DNA of 64,000 bases from Diaporthe sp. PMI_573 (lineage: Eukaryota; Ascomycota; Sordariomycetes; Diaporthales; Diaporthaceae), in the NCBI GenBank assembly GCA_021399435.1, contig JAJTUP010000010.1, positions 992,001 to 1,056,000 of the forward strand, given 5' to 3'. Below are positions 11,501 to 21,312 of this stretch, piece after piece. The number at the start of each line of letters is the position of its first letter. Position 1 is the first letter of the stretch. The notes below the pieces were generated by a model, which made no database searches, had not been told where the DNA came from, and saw only the letters and a program-made list of their open reading frames with translations. A program made the translations under genes and the position numbers.

Positions 11501-12324
11501 AGTACATAGAGGAAGCTATTAGAACCTTCAATTTAGAGGGTTCTAGGCCTATTTCAGTTCCTCTCTAGCCAAACCTAGTTAATTTAGGCCCTATCGAAGG
11601 GCCTACACTAGACCGAATTCGACATAAGTGTTTTCAGGCTATAGTGGGTACCGCTATGTATTTAGTAACCCAAACTAGGCCTGATATAAGCTTTCCGGTC
11701 TAGTGGTTAGCTAGGGCTTTTCAAGCTTCTAAGCTTCAGCACCTATCTGCTACTCAGAACCTGTTTAGGTACCTTAATAGCTACCAACAACTAGCTATCA
11801 GGTATTCTGCAAAGGGCCTAAAAAACCCTCTACAGAGCTCTCTTTTAGAGCCTATAGGCTATTCTGATAGCGACTATGCTGGAGATAAGGCCTCCTCAAA
11901 GTCAACCTACGGGTATGTATTTACCTTAGGTGGGGGGCCTATTTCTTGAAAATCGAAGCGAGGAAGCACTATAGCGTTATCTACGCTAGAGGCTGAATTT
12001 ATAGGGCTTATAGAGGCTACTAGGGAAATTCAGTGGCTTCGTGGGCTCTATATAGAACTGAATAGGCCTATTCCAAGGCCTACAATCCTCTATGGAGATA
12101 ATACGGGCGCTATCTCCACTGCTAAGGACCCCTCACACCACCAAAGAACTAAGCACACCCTTCTAAGGTACCACTACCTACGTGCTGAAGTTCAGAAGGG
12201 GACCCTCGAGGTTAAATACCTAGAGACCAGTAAAATGGTAGCAGACGGGCTTACAAAAGCCCTTCCAGCACCTAAATTTCAGGTGTTTCTAGGCCAGCTT
12301 GGCCTAGTAGAGTTAGTGGAGTAG
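8521..12324 (+). pseudogene. Copia pol (protease, integrase, reverse transcriptase, RNase H), degraded
   Basis: Domains in order: aspartic protease with DTGS near 8600; GAG-pre-integrase LWHKRLGH at 9394-9417; integrase core with VDRKSRF near 9650, HFDSGKE near 9780 and QNGLIEYSIR near 9880; a Pro-rich linker to 10620; reverse transcriptase with GAFLNGTLKEQVF, KALYGLKQAPREW and YVDDYLI at 11329-11350; RNase H with YSDSDYAGD near 11860 and STLEAEF near 11990; stop TAG at 12322. The only long uninterrupted stretch is 9931-10623. Elsewhere stops fall at expected Gln or Trp codons (for example TAG in ILD-EIKQIDF, TGA in PIS-KSKRGS). The integrase HHCC cysteines read as Tyr (YLAYDRAK where CxxC is usual), as expected of G-to-A change. 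It is not functional. Confidence 0.88.
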
Positions 12325-12484
12325 AAGGGGGCCTATAGGGCCCTCTAGCCACTATTTCTTCAGTAGTAGATAGATTTCTTTCAGAAGGGGTTTTCTTTCT
12401 ATAGGGGGCTTTTCTTTTCTCTCACATTTCCATTTAGAATAAAGGTTAAATGCTATAGGCCTATTTTAGGCCTATATCTTCAAC

Positions 12485-12492
12485 AGAAGGGG
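12485..12492 (+). other. Polypurine tract of the copia element
   Basis: AGAAGGGG immediately abuts the first base of the 3' LTR, where the plus-strand primer of an LTR element is expected. Confidence 0.7.
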
Positions 12493-13024
12493 TGTTAAAC
12501 GGAAACGCTTGTGTGGGCGCTGCACATAAGGGGTTACCCTAGACTTCACGTAGGGAGTTACCCTAGACTTGGCACTTTTTCGGCTAAGTGCCTATGTGGC
12601 GTGCGCGCCGGCAGATGAGTTTGGTGGCCGTGAGTCGATTTTTTGGGCTATTGTAAGACCCTAACTTCGAACCTCTGCATTCCCCTTATTTCTTACCCAA
12701 AAAGCATGTAACCTAGTTTGTTAGATAGCCTAATTTCTGAAGTTTATCTGTATTTAGTTTGGTTACTGTCAGGGTTAGGGTTGGCTGGTTATTTAAAGCC
12801 AAAGATAGTGGGTCCGAGGGCCGAATTTTCCGGCCTCCCTATCTGCGCACCAGAGCCAACCACAGCGTGCCTAGGGTTGAGACGATGTCGGAGGGACTGT
12901 GAGGAGGGCTGACAGAAGCCCACTCGAATTCAATGCAAAGTTGTCCAAACCATTCTCAAGCGTCCCACCAAGACCTCCAGTACACCCTACTGCTACCTGA
13001 CCATTCGATCCATCAACCTTCAGA
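12493..13024 (+). repeat. 3' LTR of the copia element
   Basis: 532 bases with the same ends as the 5' LTR. It keeps C or G at almost every site where the 5' LTR has T or A, so it is the better guide to the original LTR. It is followed by GTTAA (13025-13029), matching the bases left of the 5' LTR. Confidence 0.92.
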
Positions 13025-13221
13025 GTTAACAATGCCTATTCCTACAACAGGGGTAGTTATTGGTCGCACCCATGCCATCGCATAATAATGCCTTAACCTC
13101 TGGTCCAATCCGCAAATCACGCCCACCATGTAGTGAACCTTAATTGAAACGAGCTCCATCCTCTTCAGAGACAAGATCATAACTCGAAAAGCACCGCCAG
13201 AAGGTAGAGTCCGAGAAAATC

Positions 13222-15497
13222 ATGACTTTTACACACGAAAACAACTATGACATCGTCATCGTAGGCGGTGGCACAGCAGGGCTGGTTCTGGCCTCACGCC
13301 TTTCCGAGGACCCGCAGCTCCATGTCGCCGTCCTCGAAGCCGGGGAGGACCAGGCCAGCGACCCGCGAGTCCTGACGCCGGCCATGGCGCCCGCGCTGTG
13401 GAAGACCCCATCAGATTGGAGCCTCCAGACCGTCCCCCAGGTGAGCTTCCTTCCTTTCTTTCCACGATGACTAGATAAGTACATACAAAACGTCGTGCTA
13501 CTGACACTTCTTTGCGTCCTCCAAATCAAGGCCGGCTTGGGTGGCCGTGAGATCTATATCCCCCAGGGCAAGATGCTGGGCGGCTCCAGCGGAATGAACG
13601 GCTTGACCTTCACGGCCAGCTCCAAAGCCGTCGTGGACGGATGGGAGCAGCTGGGAAACCCCGGCTGGGACTGGGATGCCTTCTCAAAGTCCCTGGAGAA
13701 GACATACACGGTAGCCTGCGCAGCATCAGCATCCCAGACTCACCTCCCGCCCTCGGGCAGCGAGGGGCCCCTCAAGGTGGCCTTTGCCGACACATCCGGG
13801 AACGAGTGGCCCAAGATCTGGTCCAAGACGCTCGAGACGCTCGGCTTCCCGGGGGCCCAGGACACGCTGTCCAGCCAGGGCGTCGGCGGCCTTGTGGTCC
13901 CGGACAGCATCGATCCGGTGACGGCACAGCGCAGCTTCTCCGCCAACGCGTACCTCGCCCCGGCCCGCGGCCGCGCCAACCTGACCGTGATCACGGGCGT
14001 CGAGGTCCACAAGGTCCTGCTGGAGAAGGGGATGAACCTCACCGGCGACAGTGACGCAGTGGCGACGGGCGTGCAATACTCGGACCGCGAAGGCCGGGTC
14101 AAGACGGCTGGCGCGCGGAGGGAAGTAATCCTGTCAGCTGGCGCGCTGGGATCCGCGGGGCTCCTCGAACAATCTGGCATCGGGGCTGCGGGGCGGCTGA
14201 CCCGGCTCGGCATCGATGTCGTCGTCGATAATCCAGGTGTCGGAGAGAACCTGCAGAACCACCCCATGACCAGCGTCACCATCCAGGTCGGCGAGGCGGC
14301 GCCGCCCACCATGGACGCCCTCGTGCGCCAGGAACCTGAGGCACTGGGCGCAGCCATGCAGGCCTACGCACGGCAGGCTGGCCCTTTTGCCAGCAGCGGC
14401 GTCGTCTCAGCTGCGCAGCTGCCTCTGCCTGGGAACGATACGCCTCAGGGGAGAAAGGAGATGGATGCGCTTCTGAGCGCCTCAAAGACCAGCGGTTTTT
14501 CGCCACAAGCACCTTTTCATGCAAAGCATGAGGCCTTTGTCCGCTCGGTGCTATCTTCTCCATCTGAGGCGTCAGGATATGTGAGTTTTCCCAATTAGTC
14601 TCCATCTTTCAAAAGAACGCCTACATCTGTATTCCACAATGTATGCCCCTTACGGTCTGTGAACTGTCTATATATGAGGCAACGTCTCCAGGCCGTCATA
14701 AGTGGAAGATGTTTTCAGCTTGTCGCTGTCAAACAAGAACATCTTATTCATGCTTTAGTGACTGGCCAAATAATACTTTAGTATATCTTTGGCCCGGCGT
14801 ATGCCGGCTTCGACCCAGACGGCACAAGAACACAACCTCCAGAGGGTGATAAAGATAGTTACATCACCATCGCTGCTTTCCTTGCGCACCCGCTGTCACG
14901 AGGATCCGTACATCTGGCGGAAGGCCCAAGCCAAGAATACATCAGAGCTCGCACCGGCCGTCGAGACGGGCTGGCCATTGACCCAGGATATCTCACAAAC
15001 CCTCTCGACATCGAGGTGATGGCCCGCCACGTCCAGTTCATCGAGGAGAAGCTGGCGGCTACCGAGCCACTGGCCAGCTACCTGAAGCCGGGCGGGAAGC
15101 GTGCCCCGGGCCCGGGAAAACTTGCAACCCACGAGGCAGCCAAAGAGTGAGTGTACAATGCGTTGTTTCCATTACACTCCCACAAATGCAAGACTTGGAG
15201 ATCATATAAGAGAGCGGTGACCCAAGCTGACAAGTTCGATCTCGCAGGTTCCTCAGAGACAGTGCCGTGGGCGCACACCACTTCACCGGGCCCTGCTCGA
15301 TGATGCCGCGGGATATGGGTGGTGTCGTGGACGCAGAGCTTCGCGTGTACGGTACTCGGAACCTGCGCGTGTGCGACGCCAGCATCATCCCCTTGACCCC
15401 TCGCGCCAACCCACAGGCGACTGTCTATGGTGTCGCCGAGCATGGGGCCGGCTTGATCAAGGCCAGCCTCACGAGCGCGATGGGGAAGTCTGCATGA
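13222..15497 (+). CDS. GMC-type FAD-dependent oxidoreductase (AA3-like)
   Basis: A flavoenzyme that oxidises an alcohol, sugar or related substrate; the substrate cannot be read from sequence. Exons 13222-13440, 13531-14580, 14782-15146 and 15248-15497 give 627 residues, normal for the family. Seen: the dinucleotide fold IVGGGTAGLVLASRL at residues 12-26, GMC signature 1 (GKMLGGSSGMNG) at about 86-97, signature 2 (GALGSAGLLEQSGIG), and the C-terminal catalytic pair, His at 555/556 in AHHFTGPCSM and Asn 599 in PRANPQATVY. There is no signal peptide, so an intracellular location is likely. The second intron is 201 bp, long for this gene; its acceptor CTTTAG rejoins GY with YIFGPAYAGFDPDGT. The start lies 197 bp after the retrotransposon, so its promoter may have been cut short or replaced. 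Confidence 0.9.
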
Positions 15498-16537
15498 AAG
15501 GTTTCAGCGGGTGGGGTTTTTAAGCAATATCGTCCAACCTTCATCTACATCCCAATAGACTCAACCCAGCCTTCGCCAAGCTATATCCGGGTCTATTCAC
15601 AGTACTTTTGGTCTGCTGAGAGCCCTTGCAAACTCTGCCGACTTTTCCAAAGTATTTCGCAGCACACTTGCGTGATAGGTGGGTAGTTTCGTTTTTAATC
15701 CGTATGCATACTCTTTATAGGGCTGTAGGCGGTCCGATTACACATTGGTAAACGCTCAAAGACCCAGCGGTAGATAAATGCAATGCTGATAACAGGTTTA
15801 AGATATAGAGCAAGAGAGGTTCTTAGAAGTACTTAGCTAGGTGATTGGGATTATCTAGGAACAGTATCAGCAAGCAGGTAGCTGCCCCCGAAGTTAATGA
15901 GGACCTGATGTCTATTAATATTATCTTGGAAACCAGCTATGCTATCAGAGATGATACTACCGCTCCGGTGGAAGGCGACCAGGCGTCCATTGAACCGAGC
16001 GGTTGCTACCGTCGTGAACAGCGTGCTCCTGAAGCACGGGGGAATATGTAGGGAAGTAGGGGCCACAGCATGCACTTGGTTACATTCCAAGGTATCAAAA
16101 CCACACTGAAACATTAATGGAACTCAATCTCAACTACTTGTGACCATATACTGCCCCCAACTCCACACCTGCTGCGCAAAGGCCTCTTTTCAACTAGCAA
16201 GCAGCTATGTACCAAATCTTCGAGAAGCCCTCAAGCCATTACTTCGTAATAGCAAGATGAACTATTTCCACCTACACAACATCATAGTTCGACTAACTGA
16301 TCACTCGCAATCTCCAAAGACTTCTTCCACAAGTCTCTTACATTGGCTGAAATACTATGTACCACCACCATCCGGCATAAGTCGGGAACACAAGGCAGCA
16401 GAGAGCTGCATAACAAACAACAACCAGCAAGATTCTGGCGGACATTAATCAAGTCCGAGAGCGAGACCTCCAAGCTAAATTGGAAAAATGCCAGAGCCAA
16501 TCTAGACTCACTGTGAAATCCGCATCGCAGGTCGGCA
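15498..16537. other. Gap without a recognisable gene
   Basis: This is the 3' flank of the GMC gene. It holds the 18-base string GTTTCGTTTTTAATCCGT at 15686-15703, repeated exactly at 51551-51568. I see nothing else I can support. Confidence 0.4.
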
Positions 16538-17876
16538 TTGCAACAAGATATTCGTGCCCGTCATGCGAACGAGAACCACAGATTGAAAACGCCGTCACCA
16601 GTACGATTAGGGCTAGGGTTAGAATGGTACTGTACCCGGGAGCGTATATCGTGGAGTTACACGGCACAGAGTGAGGGGCAACCTAGACTCGGACTTGTTG
16701 ATCCCAGACATGGCGAGGACCTCAACCACCCCCGCAGAATGGACAGACACATCGCAAAGGAATTTGCAAACACATTGCTCGACGCCTGTCAAGAATATGG
16801 GACAGGAACGATCAGCCCACAGTACCTGATCGAACCGAAGGTGTGTACCTACCTAGTGATTCAAGCCACTTCGTCCTCGTCCCATCTGACGTGCCTAGTT
16901 CCTCGCGGGTTTCTCAGCCTTCCTTGGCAATACTCTGGGCTCACAGACTAGCCTGCCACATCAACTACAGGAAACCCTCCAAAATGCCCTTCATATCAAT
17001 GGCTGGCGACAGTCTGACGACGTGTTTGAGGGGGATGTGACAAGGTGGATAAGATTTGAGACCAACAACCCCTTGGGACCAGAAGAAGATACTGCTACGC
17101 GGCTGTGGGATAAGTTGAGCAAACTGCCCAGGCCTACAACACCCTTGCAAAAGGCAATGAGACAGGTTTATACTGTCGAACTTTGGTACCTTCGGAAAAC
17201 CTTCAGTGAATATTTCACAAGTCCAAACAGGGAACCTCTTACAAAGTATATCAGTGTACGCCGCGGCTTGGAAGCTGATACGGTGAGGTTTATATTGAAG
17301 GATTCTGCGTATGCGGGGGAACGGCTTGATGCAATCGCCAAAGAACTGGGAGGCTTCGGAGCATTGCTTCTGCCTCACAATATTTCTCGGACGGCGTAGG
17401 TCTCTAATTTCTTTTTTTTTTTATTTTTGTTTTGCCCGCTATTAGTATACTGACAATTTTCGAGACTGGAGAAGCGGCTTTCAATCAAGGGTCCAGGGCT
17501 CAATGATCTCAATGGTGTCGTGCAATCGCTTAGGGAGCAAGGCGTCCTCAGGAACGAAAGCACGCAGGCACACTACGACTTGGCTGAGCGGTTCTTCTCG
17601 CAACGTCATGACGATGGGATCCGTCTCGTCGAGAGCTTGTGTCGGAATGCACGGTCCCACAGGTGGTCGGCGAGCAGACCTCGAAGGCGACTCCCGCTTG
17701 ACCGGTTGATCAAGCCAAACAGTCCAAGCACTCGTGTCGGGACCCGGTTGGCTGAAGGCGAACTGCTTCCTGGCGCGGCATTCAGGCCACGGGGTGCGGC
17801 ACCGTTGCAGAATTTTGCAGACTCTGGTAAGGCCTGGAGACGTGCACCCCGGAAACCTTGGGCGGCATCATACTGA
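16538..17876 (+). CDS. Hypothetical protein, possibly degenerate; exon structure uncertain
   Basis: I do not recognise it. The first part reads HIAKEFANTLLDACQEYGTG up to about 16847. A donor GTACCT and an acceptor CTCAG near 16918 would join it to FLGNTLGSQTSLPHQLQETL and then DVTRWIRFETNNPLGPEEDT, an open frame to 17398. A further intron with a strong pyrimidine tract (17400-17470) could lead into LEKRLSIKGPGLNDLNGVVQ and ERFFSQRHDDGIRLVESL, ending by 17876. The pieces look like helical protein, but the start is unclear and the last part becomes Arg/Pro-rich and unconvincing. It could be a lineage-specific gene or a decayed one. Confidence 0.35.
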
Positions 17877-18002
17877 AAATCGAGCAGCTCCCATCCAAGC
17901 AACCACGTATCACTGGCATGGAATGCCGAAAGTCGAAGTGCCCTCACACCCCCAGCACCCCAGGGTATACAGTGACATGGAATATGTTCTGGAATGAATG
18001 TT

Positions 18003-18690
18003 TTATGTATAAGTCATTCCTGCTCTCTCTGTCTCGTCCATCTGAACAATGGTGCTATGCAAAGTTGCGATCATACAAAGATCGCAACAGTCAATGTCGC
18101 CTCCCTCGCGAGTCCGAAGTCTTTCCCCTCCCTCGAGCACAAAAATGTCCCCAACTTGACATTTAAAACTTGACTCGACGAAATGGTTCTCAGCGATTGG
18201 TCTCTCAATTATGCATTCGGAAGGTGGCTCTTCCCGAGCTTTGCTCGCCGTGGCTTCGCCGTGCCTGATCGGCCGCCGTAGAATTACAAAGAACGAGAGT
18301 TGGTCCTTCTTATTAAACACGCCACCACTCTGAATCCAGATGATTGAGGGCCCAGAGAATCTGTTCTCAAGGTTGATCATGAATCTTCTGTCCTCGGCCC
18401 ATCTAGATAGAACTGATCTCTTTTTTATCCTCGTAAGCTTTGGTTGATCTGCTGTCTGGCTATATGTACTGTGCACGAACCATGATGACGTTGTTGTGAA
18501 GCAGATCGTCTAGTCTTCGCGCAGGGTCAGGTAGGAGGGCTTTGGGCAGTCGCATCAAGTTTGAAATTCCAGGCACACGAGCCATGTCCTCGCCATGGCA
18601 CGAGACCTGGCCTGCCAACTTCTGGATATCGCTGAGAATCTCGCACAGGCCCGGGCTGTGGGATGTATCGGTAGATGTAAGGACTAGCAT
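18003..18690 (-). CDS. Hypothetical protein, two overlapping reading frames
   Basis: On the minus strand, 18690-18460 reads SPGLCEILSDIQKLAGQVSC and on to LLHNNVIMVRAQYI. It overlaps in another frame with 18476-18003, which has LSRWAEDRRFMINLENRFSG and FKCQVGDIFVLEGGERLRTR. Both look protein-like, and a frameshift or small intron between them would make one gene of about 220 codons. No family is recognised. It may be a pseudogene. Confidence 0.3.
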
Positions 18691-18814
18691 CGAGATTGAC
18701 AGAACTGACAGAAATGCTAAAAGTGCTACGCAAGATGCATGGTCGGAGAGATGAACTTGTAGGCATGTCCTTTCGTATACTCAATGTCCAGGAGGGCGGG
18801 GTTGGCAGTTTCAT

Positions 18815-19327
18815 TACGAGCCCTTACGGTGTCACCAATAGGAGTGGTCGTTACGGCACGGCATTTCTTTCACCCGGAAATCGTCGGGCCAGCAATTTGT
18901 ACGACAGACCTATGTCATAAGACAGATGCCTGAGATGTACTCTGCTAGGGCAGAATTGAGGCAACGGGGTCCAGAAGACGGAAGACGATGCTGTCTCTTG
19001 TCCGAGAGCAATCGGACTAGGGTCACTAATAGTCCTTTAGCCCGCCTCTATGAATTAGACCAGATATAGAATAAGTTAATAAGTATTGTCACATTTTATA
19101 TCCGTGGGGCTGGCTGGGATGTGGACGTGCTCAATGCCCTGAAGGAGTTGCTCCGGGCGGACCCTGCTATGTTCAGTGTTAATGTGTCACTGCATGACCA
19201 CTCACGCCACTCAGGTCAAACCAACTAAATCATATCTCGAATTATATCCAAACTTATATTCTCTTGTCAAATAGACCTGGTGGTATAACCTCCTCCTAAA
19301 TACTAACGCCATCCTCCTGATCTGCTA
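18815..19327. other. Gap with a short protein-like fragment
   Basis: Mostly unassigned. At about 19108-19204 the plus strand reads GAGWDVDVLNALKELLRADP then AMFSVNVSLHDHSRH, without a start or flanking exons. It looks like an exon relic. Confidence 0.3.
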
Positions 19328-21156
19328 TTAAATATTTAAATCAGACTTCTTCTCATCGGCATCGCTCTCAAACGCCCCAAACTCCTCGATCGCCCCGTCC
19401 AGGAACTTGTCCCACCGTGCCTCCCACGCCCGCCGCACGTCCCGGTGCTCGGCGGGCGACATGCAGGCGTGGTCGAGGCTCCACTCGATGAGCTGCTTCC
19501 AGCCGAAGAGGGTCATGTCCGGCTTGCCGATCATGGCCTGGTAGAAGTCATGCGAGAGTGTTGAACTAAAAAGTGAAAATCATAAGTCAGTATTTGTCAT
19601 GATTAAATCCGTTGGGGAGAAATGTAAACTCACTTGAACAAGGTCCCATTATCACTGCTCACGGTGCAGTGCACGTTATTAGCCAGCATACCATACATGG
19701 CATGCCCGCCGACCCTCGGCGTCAGGCCCAACACCTCGTTGGAGATGGGACACAGCTCGACGCACACGCCGGCCTTCTTCATGCGCTCCATGAGGTACGG
19801 GTGGCGCGCGAGGGAGAAGCCGTGGCCGATGCGGCGCGATCCGAGCAGCAGCGCATCGAGGAGGTTGTCGTCCGTCTCGGAGCCGGACTCGAGCGTCTCG
19901 CCGCAGTGGAAGAGGAACGGGATCTCCCCGACGCCCGCGACACTGCAGTCCTTTTGGAACTGGAGGAACTCGGGCACGAAGGCGCTGAGCGGCTTCCCCT
20001 TGCCCTCCTCGCCCACCAGGTCGAACCCGGCTATCCAGGCGGGCCACCGCTGCTTGAACCGCAGACACTCGGCCAGCCCGTTGGCGACCTTTTCCTTGGG
20101 GTAGGACCGCGGGCAGCAGTAGATGATCTTCAAGCCTGCAAAGTAGGTATCACCTTTCGCCTTCTCCTTCTGAAACCGCTCGACCTCCTCGATTATCATC
20201 TCCATGATGCCAACATTGTCGATCTTGTGCGTCCCGTCATCTGTCCAGACCTGGTTCGTGTCCATGAAGTTTGGCCGTATCTCGGCGTACTGGATGTTGT
20301 CGTTGACGAAATCCTCTAGGCACCGGCGCGTGTACTCACGGTAGGCCCTCTCGTAGTTGAAAAGCCCCTTCATCATCTGCGTGCGGCCGTTGAACTCCTC
20401 CCATGCGCCGCTGACTGTCTGTGGCAGGTCATGTGCCTCCTCCTCCCGAAAGACTAGCTTCTCTTGCAACCACTCCAGGGCGGTCGCCCCTTGGTAATGC
20501 TGTGGAAACTCTTTTATAAACTCCTTGAATTTCATGGGTGTGCGCTCCTTATAGTCTTGGTCAAACAGGCTCCCCTTGCTGGCCGTGAGATCCATGATCG
20601 AAAACTGGATCTTACACCGCCTGTACCGGTTGGGGTGGTCCTCGCCTATTGTGTGTAGGGGCACGTCACTGGTGATGTACATCTGCTCCATGTCACTCGC
20701 GATCTTGAGCAACACATCGGGCTGCAGACATGCGTTGAAGTGGATGTGTAGATGGGCGCCCTTGGGAGCCCGCTTGGCGAGCTGGAAGACCTTTGTCCTG
20801 TCGATGAGTGCCTTGTTGGAGAGGAAATGGTCACCGGCGACCCGTGGATGTAATTGTCCCGTGGTGCCTTGCCTTGGCGGCTCCTTTGCGTAGACGTTCT
20901 CGTCATCATGGCGCTTGAGATTTTGAAGTATGTGATTTACACGCTGCTCTTTGGCTGATGCGCGGCTGGTGCATTTCGACTCGAAACCAAGAGCGCCTTC
21001 GCGCCTCTTGAGCTCAGCGCGCCTCTTCTGGTAGTCGTCATCCAGGCGCGCAGGAGAAGGGCCAGCGGTCTCCAGTTTGTGATCAATGATATTATCAAGA
21101 GGGTCGACAGTGTCCCATTCATAAGGGTCTGCCTTCTGTATGGTCTTCCTAACCAT
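19328..21156 (-). CDS. Adenosine deaminase-like protein (CECR1/ADGF family)
   Basis: A metal-dependent deaminase of the adenosine deaminase superfamily, expected to turn adenosine (or a relative) into inosine. Two exons, 21156-19634 and 19565-19328, separated by a 69-bp intron, give 586 residues, as usual for fungal CECR1-like proteins. Seen: metal ligands in PKGAHLHIHFN (about residues 131-141), FLFHCGETLESGSETDDNLL with the catalytic His and Glu region, RIGHGFSL, and HCTVSSDNGTLF with the metal-binding Asp. Joining the exons gives TLFNSTLSHDFYQAMIGK. I chose ATG 21156 (MVRKTIQK); another in-frame ATG at 21312 (MGIFCSIS) would add 52 residues. No clear signal peptide from either start, so it is probably intracellular, unlike animal ADA2. 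Confidence 0.88.
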
Positions 21157-21312
21157 CTTGCTGCTGGGCTGGGAGTCAGCTGGGGAGCGGGAAGTGCGTC
21201 GTCGAGGAAGGGTCGGATTCACAGGTTGAGAAACTTGACAGTAAAGGCTCTCGGCCTGGATCTTCTCTGCAACTTCGGGCCCATGCTGACTTATGCTGCA
21301 GAAGATACCCAT

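Larger units (their letters stand above)
4576..13024 (+). mobile_element. Ty1/copia-type LTR retrotransposon, degraded, with two nested solo LTRs
   Basis: An 8449-bp element bounded by two 532-bp direct LTRs (4576-5107 and 12493-13024) and flanked by the 5-bp target duplication GTTAA at 4571-4575 and 13025-13029. A primer-binding site follows the 5' LTR directly and a polypurine tract precedes the 3' LTR directly. The internal part codes in copia order: gag, protease (DTGS), integrase (LWHKRLGH, then the catalytic D-D-E region), reverse transcriptase (YVDDYLI), RNase H. It is dead: many in-frame stops, mostly TAG or TAA where Gln or Trp codons are expected, and two TGA stops at expected Trp positions. 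Two solo LTRs of the same family later inserted at 5533 (minus) and 6894 (plus), each with its own 5-bp duplication. The stop pattern fits repeat-induced point mutation. Confidence 0.92.

Noticed and set aside
19612..20319. 235-codon plus-strand frame
   Set aside because: Antisense shadow of the adenosine deaminase-like gene.
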